A stretch of 64,000 bases of DNA, taken from contig NC_053391.1 of the NCBI RefSeq assembly GCF_905171765.1, positions 656,241,750 to 656,305,749 of the forward strand, given 5' to 3'. Source of the DNA: Bufo bufo. Lineage: Eukaryota; Chordata; Amphibia; Anura; Bufonidae. The first letter of the stretch is position 1, and each line of letters begins with the position of its first letter. Below, one piece after another: positions 45,394-56,540 of this stretch. Made by a program: the position numbers and the translations under genes. Below the pieces are notes generated by a model that made no database searches, was not told where the DNA came from, and worked only from the letters and a program-made list of their open reading frames with translations.

Positions 45394-46640
45394 TAAAGGG
45401 GTTTCCAGGATCTACCATTGATTGTCTATCCTTAAAGGGGTTGTCCAAAATTCTAATATTGAAGACCTATGCTCAGGCTAGGTCATCAATACCAGATCAG
45501 AGGGGATGGAGGTGTCAGACCCCCGCTGATCTGATATTGATGACCTATCCTTAGGTGTATGGGGAGACAGCGTGCGCAGTGTGCACGTGCCGTCTCCCTT
45601 CCTGTCTGCTGCTGTATGTCTATGGGAGACGGCACGTGCACACTGCGCGCGCCGTCTCTTCATACAGCTGAGGTGATGGGTGTCAGACCCCCGCCGATCT
45701 GATATTGATGACCTATCCTGAGGTGTATGGGGGGACAGTGTGCACGTGCCGTCTCCCTTCCTGTCTGCTGCTGTATGTCTATGGGACAGCAACGCTGAAC
45801 GGGAAGAGAGACGGGAGACGGCACGTGCACACTGCGCGCGCCGTCTCTTCATACAGCTGAGGTGATGGGTGTCAGACCCCCGCCGATCTGATATTGATGA
45901 CCTATCCTGAGGTGTATGGGGAGACAGCGTGCACGTGCCGTCTCCCTTCCTGTCTGCTGCTGTATGTCTATGGGAGACGGCACGTGCACACTGCGCGCGC
46001 CGTCTCTTCATACAGCTGAGGTGATGGGTGTCAGACCCCCGCCGATCTGATATTGATGACCTATCCTGAGGTGTATGGGGGGACAGTGTGCACGTGCCGT
46101 CTCCCTTCCTGTCTGCTGCTGTATGTCTATGGGACAGCAACGCTGAACAGGAAGAGAGACGGGAGACGGCACGTGCACACTGCGCGCGCCGTCTCTTCAT
46201 ACAGCTGAGGTGATGGGTGTCAGACCCCCGCCGATCTGATATTGATGACCTATCCTGAGAAGAGGTCATCAATAATAAAAGCCTGGAGAACCCCTTTAAA
46301 GGGGTTGTCCAAAATTCTAATACTGATGACCTATCCTCAGTATAAGTTATCAATACCAGATCAGGGAGGTCCGACTCCCGACACACCCCGCAGGATCAGC
46401 TGTGTGAAGAGGCCATGGCACTCCAGTGAGCGCCGTGGTCTCTTCCTAGGCCATGTGACATCAAGTTCATCAGTCATGTGGCCTAGGAGCAGCTTTCCCA
46501 TAGAAAAGCTCTATCGCTACACAATGGACGGCACTGCGGCGCTCGCGGACGCTCCATGGCCTGGCTCCTCAAGCAGCTGACGGGCGGGGGTGCTGCATGT
46601 CAGACTGCCGCTAGGTGATAAGTTATCAATATTAAAATCT
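45394..46640. mobile_element. TTAA MITE cluster with internal HOR array
   Basis: TTAA sites with AAAGGGG at 45394 and 45432, a right end CCCCTTTAA at 46296-46299 shared with another left end TTAAAGGGGTTGTCC, and a decayed right end near 46640. The copy 45432-46299 contains the higher-order repeat. Family motif GATGACCTATCC. Confidence 0.75.
45505..46260. repeat. Higher-order tandem repeat, 159+189 bp
   Basis: GGTGATGGGTGTCAGACCCC recurs at 45672, 45861, 46020 and 46209, so spacings alternate 189, 159, 189 bp. The long form has an extra 30 bp (CAACGCTGAACGGGAAGAGA and flanks). A composite period of 348 bp results. Units include GACGGCACGTGCACACTGCG palindromic cores. Confidence 0.9.
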
Positions 46641-47012
46641 ACAAAAAAAAACAAAAAAAAACCACTCAACTCTCCCCCTTTTATTCCGGGTCAAAATTAA
46701 ATAAAAAGTGATCAATAAAGTGAATACATAAAAAGTTATTGGTGTCAGAAATGATGATGTAAAAATTGTTTTTGTTTTTTTGAAGTAGTAAAAAAATTAT
46801 TTACATTTGGTATCGCCATAATCGTACTGAACGGCACAATAAAACGGGCGGAATTGAGTTTTTTTTTTTTTTACAGTTTCACTCCAGTCCTCGTATGTTA
46901 GGCTATGTGAACATTAAAGTAAAAAAAAAGTTCAGAAAGGTCTTGGAAAGTGAGGAGTTAAAAAAAGAAAAAAGAAGAAGAAAAAAATGGAACGGGCATA
47001 GCCAGGAAGGGG

Positions 47013-47757
47013 TTAACGGGAGTCTGTCATCAGCATTTCACCTTTGTAACCCTTCCCATAGCTTTCTAGCAGCCTTACAGTTAATAAAAACGTCACCTTT
47101 AGCATCAATCCTGGACTTATAAAACCGGCAAAAAACATCTTTTAGTAGCATATGCAAATGAGGGCTCGCAAGTGCCCAGGGGCGGCGTTACCCTCGTAGG
47201 TGCCCTGCTAGCTCAGCCTTTTCTTCGCTTCCCTCCGCCCGCCCATCCTTTCCCTCTGACCGCCTATCTACTAACTTGTTGTTTCGCCGAGATCCCGCGC
47301 CTGCGCAGTCAGTCCGTCGGCGCATGCGCACTGCGATGACCATTCCTTGTACGGCATCACAGTAATTAATGCGCATGCGCAATAGTTACTGTGATGCCGT
47401 ACAAGGAATGGGCATTGCAGTGCGCATGCGCTGGCAGACGGACTGACTGCGCAGGCGCGGGATCTCGGCGAAACAACAAGTTAGTAGAAAGGCGGTCAGA
47501 GGGAAAGGATGGGCGGGCGGAGGGAAGGAAGGGGCGGGGGGAAGCGACGATAAGGCTGAGCTAGCAGGGCACCTACGAGCGTAACGCCGCCCCTGGGCAC
47601 TTGCGAGACCTCATTTGCATATGCTATAAAGATGTTTTTTGCCGGTTTTTTAAGTCCAGGATTGATGCTAAAGGTAACGTTTTTATTAACTGTAAGGCTG
47701 CTAGAAAGCTATGGGAAGGGTTACAAAGGTGAAATGCTGATGACAGACTCCCTTTAA
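47013..47757. mobile_element. Large foldback MITE, GGAGTCTGTCATCAGC
   Basis: TTAACGGGAGTCTGTCATCA and TGATGACAGACTCCCTTTAA at the ends. Complementary almost to the centre at about 47370 (GTACGGCATCACAGTAATTA). About 745 bp. Confidence 0.9.
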
Positions 47758-47857
47758 ATGAGCACTGCGGGCGTTCTCCCTGTACCGGTCCTTTGTCTCC
47801 TTATTTACAACAGCTAATTGGATCATTTACAGCAAGTTTTTACCTCAGAAAACACAA

Positions 47858-48741
47858 TGGGCCAGATTTATCATTAGATCAAGTCAGAATTAGGCCTCAT
47901 GCACACGACCGTTGTTGTGTTCCATGTCCGTTGTTCCGTTTTCCGTGATTTTCTGCAGACCCATTGACTTTCAATGGGTCCGTTGAAAACTCGGATAATG
48001 CACCGTTTGTCATCCGCGTCCGTGATCCGTGTTTCCAGTCCGTCAAAAAAATAGGACCTGTCCTATTTTTTTCACGGACAACGGTTCGCGGACCCATTCA
48101 AGTGAATGGGTCCGTGAAAAAACACGAAAGGCACACAAGATTGTCATCCGCGTCTCCGCGTTAGTTTTTTTCCTATCATTTGCAAGGCAAACTTGACTTA
48201 GTAGTTTTTTTTTTTTTACTTTTCATGTCTGGTGATCCTCCGAAAATCAAGGAAGACACACGGAAACAAAAACGGAAACGGATCACGAAACAGCTTTTTG
48301 CGGACCGCAAAAAAATACTGTCGTGTGCATGAGGCCTAATGGAGTGAAAAAGTCGCAATTTTTTGCGCAATCGCTAAATCTGCGCAAAAATTTGCGACTT
48401 TTTTCTGCTCTGCGCTATGCTCGCCAGTTTTCTGAGAGTGGGCGTGTTTTCTTATGTAAATTAATCTCTAGACAGATTTACTATTGGGACTATTTAAAAA
48501 GTCGCAAAAAAAATTAGAAATTTCACTCCAGTGAGGACCATGCTTATCTTAGGAGACTTTTTAATAGAACATGCGACTTTTTCGTAAAGACGTGCGACTT
48601 TTGTAAAGCTTCTTACTGATGGATAAACTGCTACCGTCAAACCACATTTAATCACAGTCTTAAAGGGCCGATCATAAATCTGACTTCAGCCATATGTGAA
48701 AGTGGAGTGAGCTGTCAGAGTCATGATAAATCTGGCCCTAT
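47858..48741. repeat. Outer palindrome enclosing a MITE
   Basis: GGGCCAGATTTATCATTAGA at the left and TCATGATAAATCTGGCCCT at the right pair up, enclosing the MITE 47889-48340 and several AAAGTCGCAA/TTGCGACTTTT pairs. An older foldback element was invaded by a younger one. Confidence 0.65.
47889..48340. mobile_element. Foldback MITE, CACACGACCGTT family
   Basis: TTAGGCCTCATGCACACGAC and GTCGTGTGCATGAGGCCTAA form perfect ends. Interior CCATTGACTTTCAATGGGTC and TAGGACCTGTCCTATTTTTT. Confidence 0.8.
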
Positions 48742-49320
48742 GTCTGAACACAGTCCAGGCCTCGACATAAGCTGCCATTTTGGAGCCAATGAATTGTGAC
48801 TGGCGGACAAGTCGTCTGCGGGTGAAGTACTCGCCGTGGGAGGCAAGTTATACAGACACTGAGAGGAAAATGCTAAGTAAACAGCAGGGATCGGCAGGAG
48901 ACGGTAAACATGGCTCCTGCCAGAGCGTGGATGTCACGGAGGATTAGTGTGCGCCCTGACTACAGACTGGTGGGTGACACCGGGCCGACAATCAAGTAAG
49001 AGCGGAGACAGCTCCATGACTGACGGAGGAGGCAGACCCTAAAAATGGTGCAGTTACAGGTGGGAGCGCTCACCGGCTGACATGTCAGCAAACAATTTCT
49101 GTCAAAAAACGGCGGCGAGAAGGACTGGGGTCCTGACTTATTAAAGGGGCTGTCCAGGCGTCCAGGATTTTGTTACTGATGACTATCCTCAGGACACATC
49201 CATCAATCAGATCGGCGAATGCACTTGAAGACCCAGACTGGGGTTGTGCAAAAATAGGGAGGGGGGCCTTTGGCAATCCCCCCCCCCCCCCCACACCACA
49301 CACACTTGGTAGGACCTGTA
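48742..49320. other. No feature recognised
   Basis: Intron 2. A 14-C run at 49280-49293 is the only notable feature; no ORF is supported. Confidence 0.5.
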
Positions 49321-49622
49321 AGGGCTCATGCACACGAACGTATTTTCTTTCCGTGTCCGTTCCGTTTTTCGCAGAACCATTCATTTCAATGGGTCCGCAA
49401 AAAAAAACAAAAACGGAAGTTACTCCGTGTACATTCTGTTTTCGTATGTCCGTTCTACAAAAAAATAAAAATAAAATTTCCTATTTTTGTCCACATAACG
49501 GACAATGATAGGACTGTTCTATAGGGGCCAGCTGTTTAGTTCCGCAAAATACGGAATGCACACGGACGTCATCCGTATATTTTGCGGACTGCAAAGTACA
49601 TATGGTTGTGCGCATGAGCCCT
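49321..49622. mobile_element. Foldback MITE, CACACGAACGTA family
   Basis: AGGGCTCATGCACACGAACG and TGGTTGTGCGCATGAGCCCT at the ends, with CATTCATTTCAATGGGTCCG and GACAATGATAGGACTGTTCT inside. Confidence 0.75.
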
Positions 49623-49659
49623 AAAGGGAAGATGAATTACCTATTTCCCAGCACCGGTT

Positions 49660-49920
49660 CTCGCTGTCTGTGACCGGAATTCGGTTCAAGTGGTACCTTG
49701 GAACCCAACCCGAGTTCGTGAAATGTTTTTTTACAGTAGAAATTGATTTACGAAGTTATCACGCGAAGTCTCGCGAGACTTCGTTAAGTAATAACTTTGG
49801 CTCATAGGAGCCAATGCATTCTAATACTGTACGGAGCTCCTGCTCCGTGCAGTATTCTGACGAAGTGTTATGCGAATCGACTTCGGATCTTTCAACCGCA
49901 GTCGATTCGCTCATGCCTAC
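49660..49920. repeat. GATGAACC/TTCGG repeat, second copy
   Basis: Contains ACCCGAGTTCGTGAAATG, CGCGAAGTCTCGCGAGACTTCG and CGAATCGACTTCGGATCTTTC in the order seen at 20161-20410. Confidence 0.5.
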
Positions 49921-50323
49921 TCGAGATCATTGCAGAGCGATCTGCCGGGGCTCCTGCTGATATCCATGCCGCCCCTTTCCCTTTAAATGTGAAATTTCCG
50001 ACAGCTGCTGTAATGGAGGAGCTCTAAACACTGCAATATGAAAAAGACAGACAGTCCCGGGAAAGCAGTCCGTCTCCGTGCCCTTGAGCGTCAATAACTC
50101 ACACTGCATGCTGGAAACTGCAGTATAGAAAAATCTAAAGAGTCACCGGGTGCAATAGGTAAGGCTATGTTCACACGTGGCAGATAACCTTCCCTGCAGA
50201 GATGGTCGCACAATAAATCACCGCACTGCAAAGTGGTGAAATCCGATGCAAAAATCGGATTTGATAGAAAGCGAATCATGTCCTCAAATCCTCCTTGATT
50301 TTTTCTGCAGTGTGTAAATTGGA

Positions 50324-50953
50324 TTAAAGGGAACCTGTCACCGGGATTTTGTGTATAGAGCTGAGGACATGGGCTGCTAGATGGCCGCTAGCACATCCGC
50401 AATACCCAGTCCCCATAGCTCTGTGTGCTTTTATTGTGTAAAAAAAAAAAACGGGCTACTAACGTTTCCGGAGCCCAGCACCGCCCACTGTGAAGGAGCC
50501 CAGCACCGCCCACTGTGAAGGAGCCCAGCACCGCCCACTGTGAAGGAGCCCAGCACTGCCCCGCATCCTCCAAATCTCCTCCTTGCTCCCAGACGTCACA
50601 AAGATAGAGTGCCGTAATCTAGCGATGCACGTGCTAGCGCATGCGCAGTGTCGGCGTGGTGTTCCTTCCCTGTGCTGGCATCAGCCTCAGGGAACGAACT
50701 GCGCATGCGCTAGATTACGGCGCTCTAGCTTTGTGACGTCGGGGATCAAGGAGGAGATTCGGAGGATGCGGGGCGGTGCTGGGCTCCTTCCCTGTGGGCG
50801 TGGCCGGTCTCCGGAAACGTTAGTAGCCTCATTTACATATCTATAAAAGCACACAGAGCTATGGGGACTGGGTATTGCGGATGTGCTAGCGGCCATCTAG
50901 CAACTCATGTCCTCAGCTCTGTAAACAAAATCCCGGTGACAGGTTCCCTTTAA
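50324..50953. mobile_element. Large foldback MITE, TTAAAGGGAACCTGTCACC
   Basis: TTAAAGGGAACCTGTCACCG and CGGTGACAGGTTCCCTTTAA, with TTAA at both sides. Arms extend over CATGGGCTGCTAGATGGCCG. The left arm has a triplicated 25-bp unit GAGCCCAGCACCGCCCACTG (50468-50545) that the right arm lacks. Confidence 0.9.
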
Positions 50954-51000
50954 GAGATTAACGTCACTTTACTACCTGCTGCAAAACCTTACATCACATG

Positions 51001-51196
51001 AGTAGTGTTGAGCGAACTTGTGTTTTAAGTTCGGTGTCTAAAGTTCGGTGTCTAAAGTTCGGTGTCGGGTTATCGAAGAACCTTGTTATGGATTCTAAAT
51101 TCCGTTATGGTCCGTGGTAGCGGAATCCATAACGGGAGTCTTCGATAACCCGACGCCGAACTTAAAAAACACAAGTTCGCTCAACACTACTCATGA
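51001..51196. mobile_element. Short foldback element, GTTGAGCGAACTT
   Basis: AGTAGTGTTGAGCGAACTTG and CAAGTTCGCTCAACACTACT are perfect complements with a TTCGGTGTCGGGTTATCGAA core. Related by GAGCGAAC to the element start at 61740. Confidence 0.8.
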
Positions 51197-52084
51197 GTAG
51201 AAATCAGCGCACTCCTCCCCCGCTGCTGTTATCCTTGTCACATACACACTGAGTTACATGGCCGGACGGGTCATTGCCTCCTACAAGAACAGCACACTCC
51301 TCCACTGCCCCCGCCATAACCCCTAAGGTATCCTGTTCCTCTTTACTTCAGGACCTTTCCCTAATGTATACAAACCTGCACTCGCAAACACAAGATGTGC
51401 AGACAGGTCACTGCCTCCCACAAGATCAGCACACTCTTCCCCCGCTGCGGTTGTGATGTCCACGATCGGATTCACTAGATGGTGCCCTATTCCCGTCTGT
51501 TTCTGTCACCTACAAGATGGGTGAACAGGTCACTGGGAGCGGTGGCTGCGCAAGCGTGGTTCACTCCCATTCACTTGTATGGGGAGAGAGCGCTTGGCGG
51601 TGTCCACCACTCTCCCCGCTCAGTTCTTGGCGTAGGTGCGATATGCCCCCCCATTGTCTGTGATGGGAATACCCCTTGAATGGATTGGACCCTCTGGATA
51701 AGAAGTGCCATGAACGTCCCGATAGATGCGGGTTCTACCTCTGGGCCCTGCCATGAACGGAGAGGTGGTCGCGTATGCGCAGCTTTTTCAGCTCCGGCTA
51801 GTTCCATAGTGGTGATGGAGAGGCGGTAATGCCGGTGAACAGGCTCCATCGGCTATTTTCGGAAGCGCCATGGCAGTAAGAGGAGAGGATGCCGCACCCG
51901 CGCAGCGTGCTCGCCATCTAGAGGCAGGACCCTAGTGATAGATGTCCAGATGGACAACCCCTTTAATATCTATTGTGAGACGTCCTTGGGATCCGCACGA
52001 AGTTGACAAAATTAACGTAAAATAAAAACATAATAAAGGAAGATCCACATTCTATAATCGTACGGCAATAAGACAACCACTCAC
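51197..52084. repeat. MITE remnants upstream of the exon 2 donor
   Basis: 51600-51966 has two mirror-image MITE pieces (GATGGGAATACCCCTT, and AGATGTCCAGATGGACAACC ending CCCCTTTAA). 51197-51600 is unassigned. Confidence 0.4.
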
Positions 52085-52204
52085 TTTCTTCTTCGATTTG
52101 TCTCCACGGATAATTTCCGCGCCCGCTGCCTGATGACTCTCTGGTCCTCCAGTAAGGCTTGCCGGTCTTCCTCGAAATCTACCTCCAGTTGAGTTTTTTG
52201 ATTT
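52085..52204 (-). CDS. CEP126: CEP126 exon 2 (N-terminal coiled coil)
   Basis: Encodes NQKTQLEVDFEEDRQALLED and on to QRARKLSVETNRRRK, a charged, heptad-rich helix that matches the N-terminal coiled coil of vertebrate CEP126 (human has LEEERQ...NRARK..VESNRRKK). The donor is AGAAA|GTGAGT, a strong site. The acceptor is taken as GATAAG| behind a short T-run, with a CTTAAC branch-like sequence about 18 nt upstream. Phase is 1 nt in and 2 nt out. If no upstream exon is used, the same frame opens at an ATG at 52212 after an in-frame TAA. The next intron is about 25 kb, the longest in the window. Confidence 0.85.
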
Positions 52205-52212
52205 CTTATCAT

Positions 52213-53483
52213 TAAAAAAAACGGTTAAGGTCTTATCGCTCCCACAAATAGTCCGTACACGCGATGACATAGCGTCAAACTGAGGAGGGACGCGCCCTAT
52301 TCAGAGGGGGAAGGGGAACACCCAGATTTCAATTATTATAAATTTTATTTTTTTACTTCCATTATGATTGTTTCATATTCATTTCCAGGAGGAATAACAG
52401 AGGGACAACACAATGTTAAAGTCCTGAGACATGTCGTCCAAAAGCGAATGAGACGATTAGCTGTAATTACTGTGCGCTGGGAGACGCCCCGAGCGCCCTT
52501 TTAGATAGGGGTCAGACCTCCACTGATCTGATAATCGGAGGACCCCTTTAAGTCCTCGGTGCCGTAAATAATTTTCTTTAACTTTTTGTTAAATTTTTAT
52601 TTTTAGGATTTACATTTTTTTATATAGTTCAGACATCTCCAGACGCAGGGACGAGAATTCCGAGTTCCGTCGTTTTTGCCTCTCGAGTCAACATCCGGTT
52701 TGACGAGGGGTCACGTGATTGCTTCAGCCGCAGCGATGACGTGTCACATGACCCAGTGACGTGACACATGGATGACACTCGGGGCAGCGGTGGGGATCAG
52801 GCAAGTGTCATTACCACCGCGGGTCAGGAATCAGCAACTACAACCCCCAGCATGCACACTTCTCAGGCTGGTCTTTTGGGACTCCCATCAAGTTCAGCAG
52901 AAGCGGCTGACCATCTAATGTGTATGGGGGTCTCCCGACATTGGGGGACACATGGTAGTCTGGCAGTGGCTTCTTCCTCTCATTCTACTCGGCCGAGCAT
53001 GCGTGTGTACGAGGGGATCGATAGCAATGACTAGGTTCAGTTCATTGCTGGGGGTCTCTATGGATGACCCCCGTTATGGTATATCTATAACTTGCTGCAG
53101 TGGAGAACCCCTTTAACCCCTTGAGGACCAGGTGATTTTCCGCTTTTGCATTTCCGTTTTTTTTAACTTCCCTGCCTTCCCGGAGCCGTAACTTTTTTAT
53201 TTTTCCGTTCACCTGGCCGTATGAGGGTTGTTTTTTTTTGCAGGACAAGTTGTATTTATTTATTTTTTTTAATGGCGCCATTTAATATCGCACAGGATAG
53301 CGGCTGCCGGACACCGCAAATCGCTTCATTCCAGGAAACTGGAAAATCTGTGGAAATCCCAGACAAAGCCCAAAGGAAGAAGGCTCCATAGATAACCCCC
53401 CCCCCCCCCCCAAAAAAAAAACCCCACCATGATGACGTCATCATCAGCCCATTATACAGACCCTGGCGCATTATAAAGGATAC
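52213..53483. other. Proposed CEP126 intron 1
   Basis: Holds a MITE right-end fragment (52500-52555), the E-box/CRE cluster, another MITE remnant (53090-53117) joined to a TTAACCCCTTGAGGACCAGG repeat (53112-53280), and a C12-A9 run at 53397-53420. The 88-codon plus-strand frame at 52768 shows no known family. Confidence 0.45.
52711..52770. promoter_or_regulatory. Cluster of E-box/CRE-like motifs
   Basis: Within 60 bp there is a perfect palindrome TCACGTGA (52711) and two related blocks, ATGACGTGTCACATGAC and TGACGTGACACATG. These resemble USF/MITF E-boxes and CREB/ATF half-sites. The cluster lies in proposed intron 1, about 500 bp upstream of exon 2, so it would be a promoter element if transcription starts near exon 2. 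Function is inferred from motifs only. Confidence 0.35.
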
Positions 53484-53512
53484 GAGTAGCTCCTGCTCCG
53501 CTGGTTCAGCAT
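53484..53512 (-). CDS. CEP126: CEP126 exon 1, coding part (candidate)
   Basis: Proposed translation start of CEP126, a centrosome and ciliary-base protein. On the minus strand an ATG in the context GGGCACCATGC, with an in-frame TGA eight codons upstream of the preceding ACC, opens nine codons (MLNQRSRSY) plus TC before a GT. The two leftover bases join the single leading A of exon 2 and keep the frame. The joined peptide RSRSYSNQKTQLE lines up without gaps with the R..SY....LE stretch I recall at the end of the human N-terminus. The donor (TC|GTATCC) is weak, and the N-terminus would be about 30 residues shorter than in human. Alternatives: translation starts at the ATG at 52212 just upstream of exon 2, or another upstream exon exists. 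A cDNA would settle it. Confidence 0.5.
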
Positions 53513-54000
53513 GGTGCCCTCCGGAGTGCTGGGCTGTCAGCCCAAGTCCTTCCTCACACCATCTCCGAGGACGAGTCAGGGGCAGATACTGTCATCAGGG
53601 GTCAGTGAGAATCGGGGGGGATCGGCCACCCATCGATGGCGATCCAGCGGCAGATCACGGACGGAAACCGAGTTTCCGGTAAGCACCGTGGACATTTAGC
53701 CCGCAGCACTAGCGGCGGTGTCCGCAGCGCTTGACGTGTGTCTTGGCTTCCCGGTTACCATGGAGCCAGACCAAGTCTAGGGCGGCGAGAGGAGGGTTAC
53801 TGCGCGTGGAGCAGCAACCAGGTGGGCGGGGACTAGGAGGAGTGCTGGTGCGCATGCTCCTTCAGAGAGGCGCTGTGCGGCGGCCGTAGAAACGGAGGGG
53901 GGAAGCATTCTCTCTAGGAACAGGAAGTCGGAGCAGTCTGATGCGCATGCTCGTGGCGGGGCGGAGTATAAAAGGCCAGGCACAGCTAGTGATGTGTACA
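53513..54000 (-). promoter_or_regulatory. CEP126: Candidate CEP126 promoter, CpG-rich
   Basis: The block upstream of the proposed start is GC- and CpG-rich, with many CGG/GCG runs and few repeats, unlike the flanking transposon-rich DNA. That is typical of a housekeeping or ciliary promoter. A TATA-like GAGTATAAAAGG at about 53962-53973 reads on the plus strand, so it does not serve CEP126 and could mark a divergent transcript. The transcription start is not determined. Confidence 0.5.
53753..53768 (-). promoter_or_regulatory. Candidate RFX X-box
   Basis: Minus strand TGGCTCCATGGTAACC. The right half GGTAAC fits the RFX half-site RGYAAC exactly, the AT spacer is standard, and the left half has one mismatch. 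It lies about 240 bp upstream of the proposed CEP126 start. X-boxes are common in ciliary-gene promoters, so the position makes sense, but a single imperfect match is weak evidence. Confidence 0.4.
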
Positions 54001-54308
54001 GCTGCCCACAGCTGTCTCTGCCCTAGGCTGGGCGGGTGTTGCCACCGAATGCCTTGTCCATGCAGTGACTGGCCAGCTTCCACCTCGGAGTGGGGGCCCC
54101 ATGGAGATGGGTGGGGTCCAATGAATATGGCCTACAGTGGTGAGACAGGACTGCTATGCCCCCTCACTTGGGCAGGGCTACCTGGAGGGCCCCTGCAGAC
54201 AGTGGGTAGTGGTGATGTGTCTGGGGTCCCCCTGTGGCCTCCAGTGTTTGCCCCTGATTCCCTATCCTTCTGGACATGGGATATCTATTTAGTTTTCCCA
54301 AGATTTAT
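54001..54308. other. No feature recognised
   Basis: Flank upstream of the CEP126 promoter. The 124-codon frame at 53941-54315 runs through GC-rich DNA without similarity I can name. Confidence 0.4.
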
Positions 54309-54660
54309 ACTTTAAAAAAAAGTGGTATTTCCATCTTGGACATTGGGGGAATATCGCTAGAATATACCCTCTGTGTCTGAGAGGTGCGGGACCCACACCT
54401 ATCCTTAGAACGGAGCCCGCAAAGTGACGGATGGCGCACACACTTACCAACGTTTCAGTTGATAAAACCGGGGCATCCAAGCCCCCCCCCCCCTGACTGG
54501 GAAAAGCCACTCCCACCCACCGCCAGGACAGTCCTGCCAAATTCAGGACTATGGTAACTATGGAGGCACCACGCATTTCTATGGGTCGAAAATAGCCAAT
54601 CGCCAACTTGGGGGGGGGGGGGGGGGGAATCCAACCGCTGGGACCCTTCTCGACCATTAA
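54309..54660. repeat. Diverged TTAA-type MITE
   Basis: GTGGTATTTCCATCTTGGAC, GGGGGAATATCGCTAGAATA and CGCATTTCTATGGG follow the order of 23719-24134. The termini are decayed. A C-run (54483) and a G-run (54610) are in inverted positions. Confidence 0.5.
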
Positions 54661-54985
54661 AAAGAGCAGAGTGGCCTCTACCTTTAATATAGACTTGTTG
54701 GGATCCATAAGCATATTTTTTTCTTGAGCTGTTCACTAAAAGAATGAAAAAAGCAATGAAAAATAGAAAAAGTTATGAAAATGAGGTCAAATTACTGTAA
54801 GGGATATAACATGGCATCAGGTAGCTGTGGCGTCTGTATAGTAGGTGTGAATAGGCCTCTTACCATTCCTGATGTGTTGGGTGTTAATGAGGTGTCAATG
54901 TGGTTAGTAATGCGCAGTGTGAACAAACACTGATGGCTGTACAAAGGACAGTGGGAGGTCATAGTGACTGGGGGGGCCGTGTCAT

Positions 54986-55460
54986 CTGTTTTCACGTCCG
55001 TAGAATGTGTCCGCACCCGTTCCGCAATTATCCGGATCAGGTGCAGACTCATTCATTCTCTATGGGGCAGGAATCGATGCGGACAGCACACAGCGTGCTG
55101 TCCGCATTTCCGGAGCGCGGCCCCGAACTTCCGGTCCGCGGCTCCGGAAAAAATAGAACATGTCCTATTCTTGTCCGCAATTGCGGACAAGAATAGGCAG
55201 TTCTATGGGGGTGCCGGCCGGGTGTATTGTGGATCCGCAATACACTATGGAGGTGTGAATGGACCCTTTGGCTTCATGCACACGACCGTATTTTCGGTCC
55301 GTATCCAATCCACGTTGTTGTGGATCGAATGCGAACCCATTCAATTGTAAGGGCCGCAAAAAATGCGGACAGTACACGGATGTCACCCATGTGTTGCCCG
55401 CGGCCGTGCCGCAGATTATAGAACATGACATGGGCCTTTCTACAATGGATCAAACAAATA
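54986..55460. repeat. Two CACACGTCCGTA-family MITEs
   Basis: 54986-55268: TTTTCACGTCCGTAGAATG to GGAGGTGTGAATGGACCC, with TTCTTGTCCGCAATTGCGGA inside. 55269-55460: CTTCATGCACACGACCGTAT with the right end lost. Confidence 0.6.
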
Positions 55461-55528
55461 TACCCTGCAGTATCTGATATAACCGTTTCTAATTCATGAT
55501 ATTACGTAACCTTGTATCATGTAAAGCC

Positions 55529-56540
55529 TAAGGCTACTTTCACACTAGCGTTGTTTAAATCCGGCGTTCAATTCCGACACCGGAACTGCCCGCTGGATCC
55601 GGAAAAACATGTGAAAACGGATTACATTTGAATCCTGATCAGGATTTTGATCACAATAAAAAAATACATTGGAAAAAACGTATCCGCCATTTATGGACTT
55701 TTACTTTTTTTTCACATTTTTCGGGTTTAACATGCAAAAACCGGATCCGGTTTGACTGAACACACGGTGACGGATCCGGAGTTAATGCAAGTCAATGGGA
55801 AAAAGACCGGATCTGGCGTTCAGTCAAAGTGTTTAGGATTTTTGGCCGGAGGTAAAAATACAGCATGCTAAGGTTTTCTGAAAAGCCTGATCAGTCAAAA
55901 AGACTGAACTGAAGACATCCTGATGCATCCTGAACGGATTACTCTCCATTCAGAATGCATGAGGATAAAACTGATCAGTTCTTTTCCGGATTTGAGCCCC
56001 TAGGACGGAACTCAGCGCCGGAAAAGAAAAACGCTAGTGTGAAAGTACCCTAGGGGTACTTTCACACTTGTGCTTTTCTTTTCCGGCGCTGAGTTCCGTG
56101 AAAAGGGCTCAATACCGGAAAATAACTGATCAGTTTTATCCTCATGCATTCTGAGTGGAGAGTAATCCGTCCAGGATGCATCAGGATGTCTTCAGTTCAG
56201 TCTTTTTGACTGTTCAGAACGGAGATAATACCGCAGCATGCTACGGTTTTATCTCCGGCCAAAAAAACTGAAGACTTGCCTGAATGCCGGATCCGTAATT
56301 TTTTTCCATAGGAATGTATTAGTCCCGGATCCGGCATTCCGATCTGCGAATGCGCAGACCGAAGAAAAAAGGTGAAAAGAATAAATTGCCGGATGACACC
56401 GGAAAGACGGATTCGGCATTTCAATGCATTTTTCTGACTGATCAGGCATTTTTAAGACTAATCAGGATCCTGATCAGTCTTACAAATGCCATCAGTTGAC
56501 CTTTTGCCGGATCACTCTGCCGCGTGAAAGTAGCCTTATA
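55529..56540. mobile_element. Two adjoining ACTTTCACACTAGCG MITEs
   Basis: First copy 55529-56054 (AAGGCTACTTTCACACTAGC to GCTAGTGTGAAAGTACCCTA), second 56052-56540 (GGGGTACTTTCACACTTGTG to CGTGAAAGTAGCCTTATA). They meet end to end, sharing a few bases. Both carry CAGTTCAGTCTTTTTGACTG and ATGCATCAGGATG motifs in opposite arms. Confidence 0.75.

Noticed and set aside
45478..46386. 302-codon minus-strand ORF
   Set aside because: Encoded by the higher-order tandem repeat inside a MITE; repetitive peptide and no start or family signal.
53511..53699. Plus-strand ORF followed by a GTAAGC donor-like site, with TTATAAAGG upstream
   Set aside because: No family resemblance and no signal peptide. It overlaps the minus-strand CEP126 start. 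A divergent non-coding transcript remains possible but is not supported.
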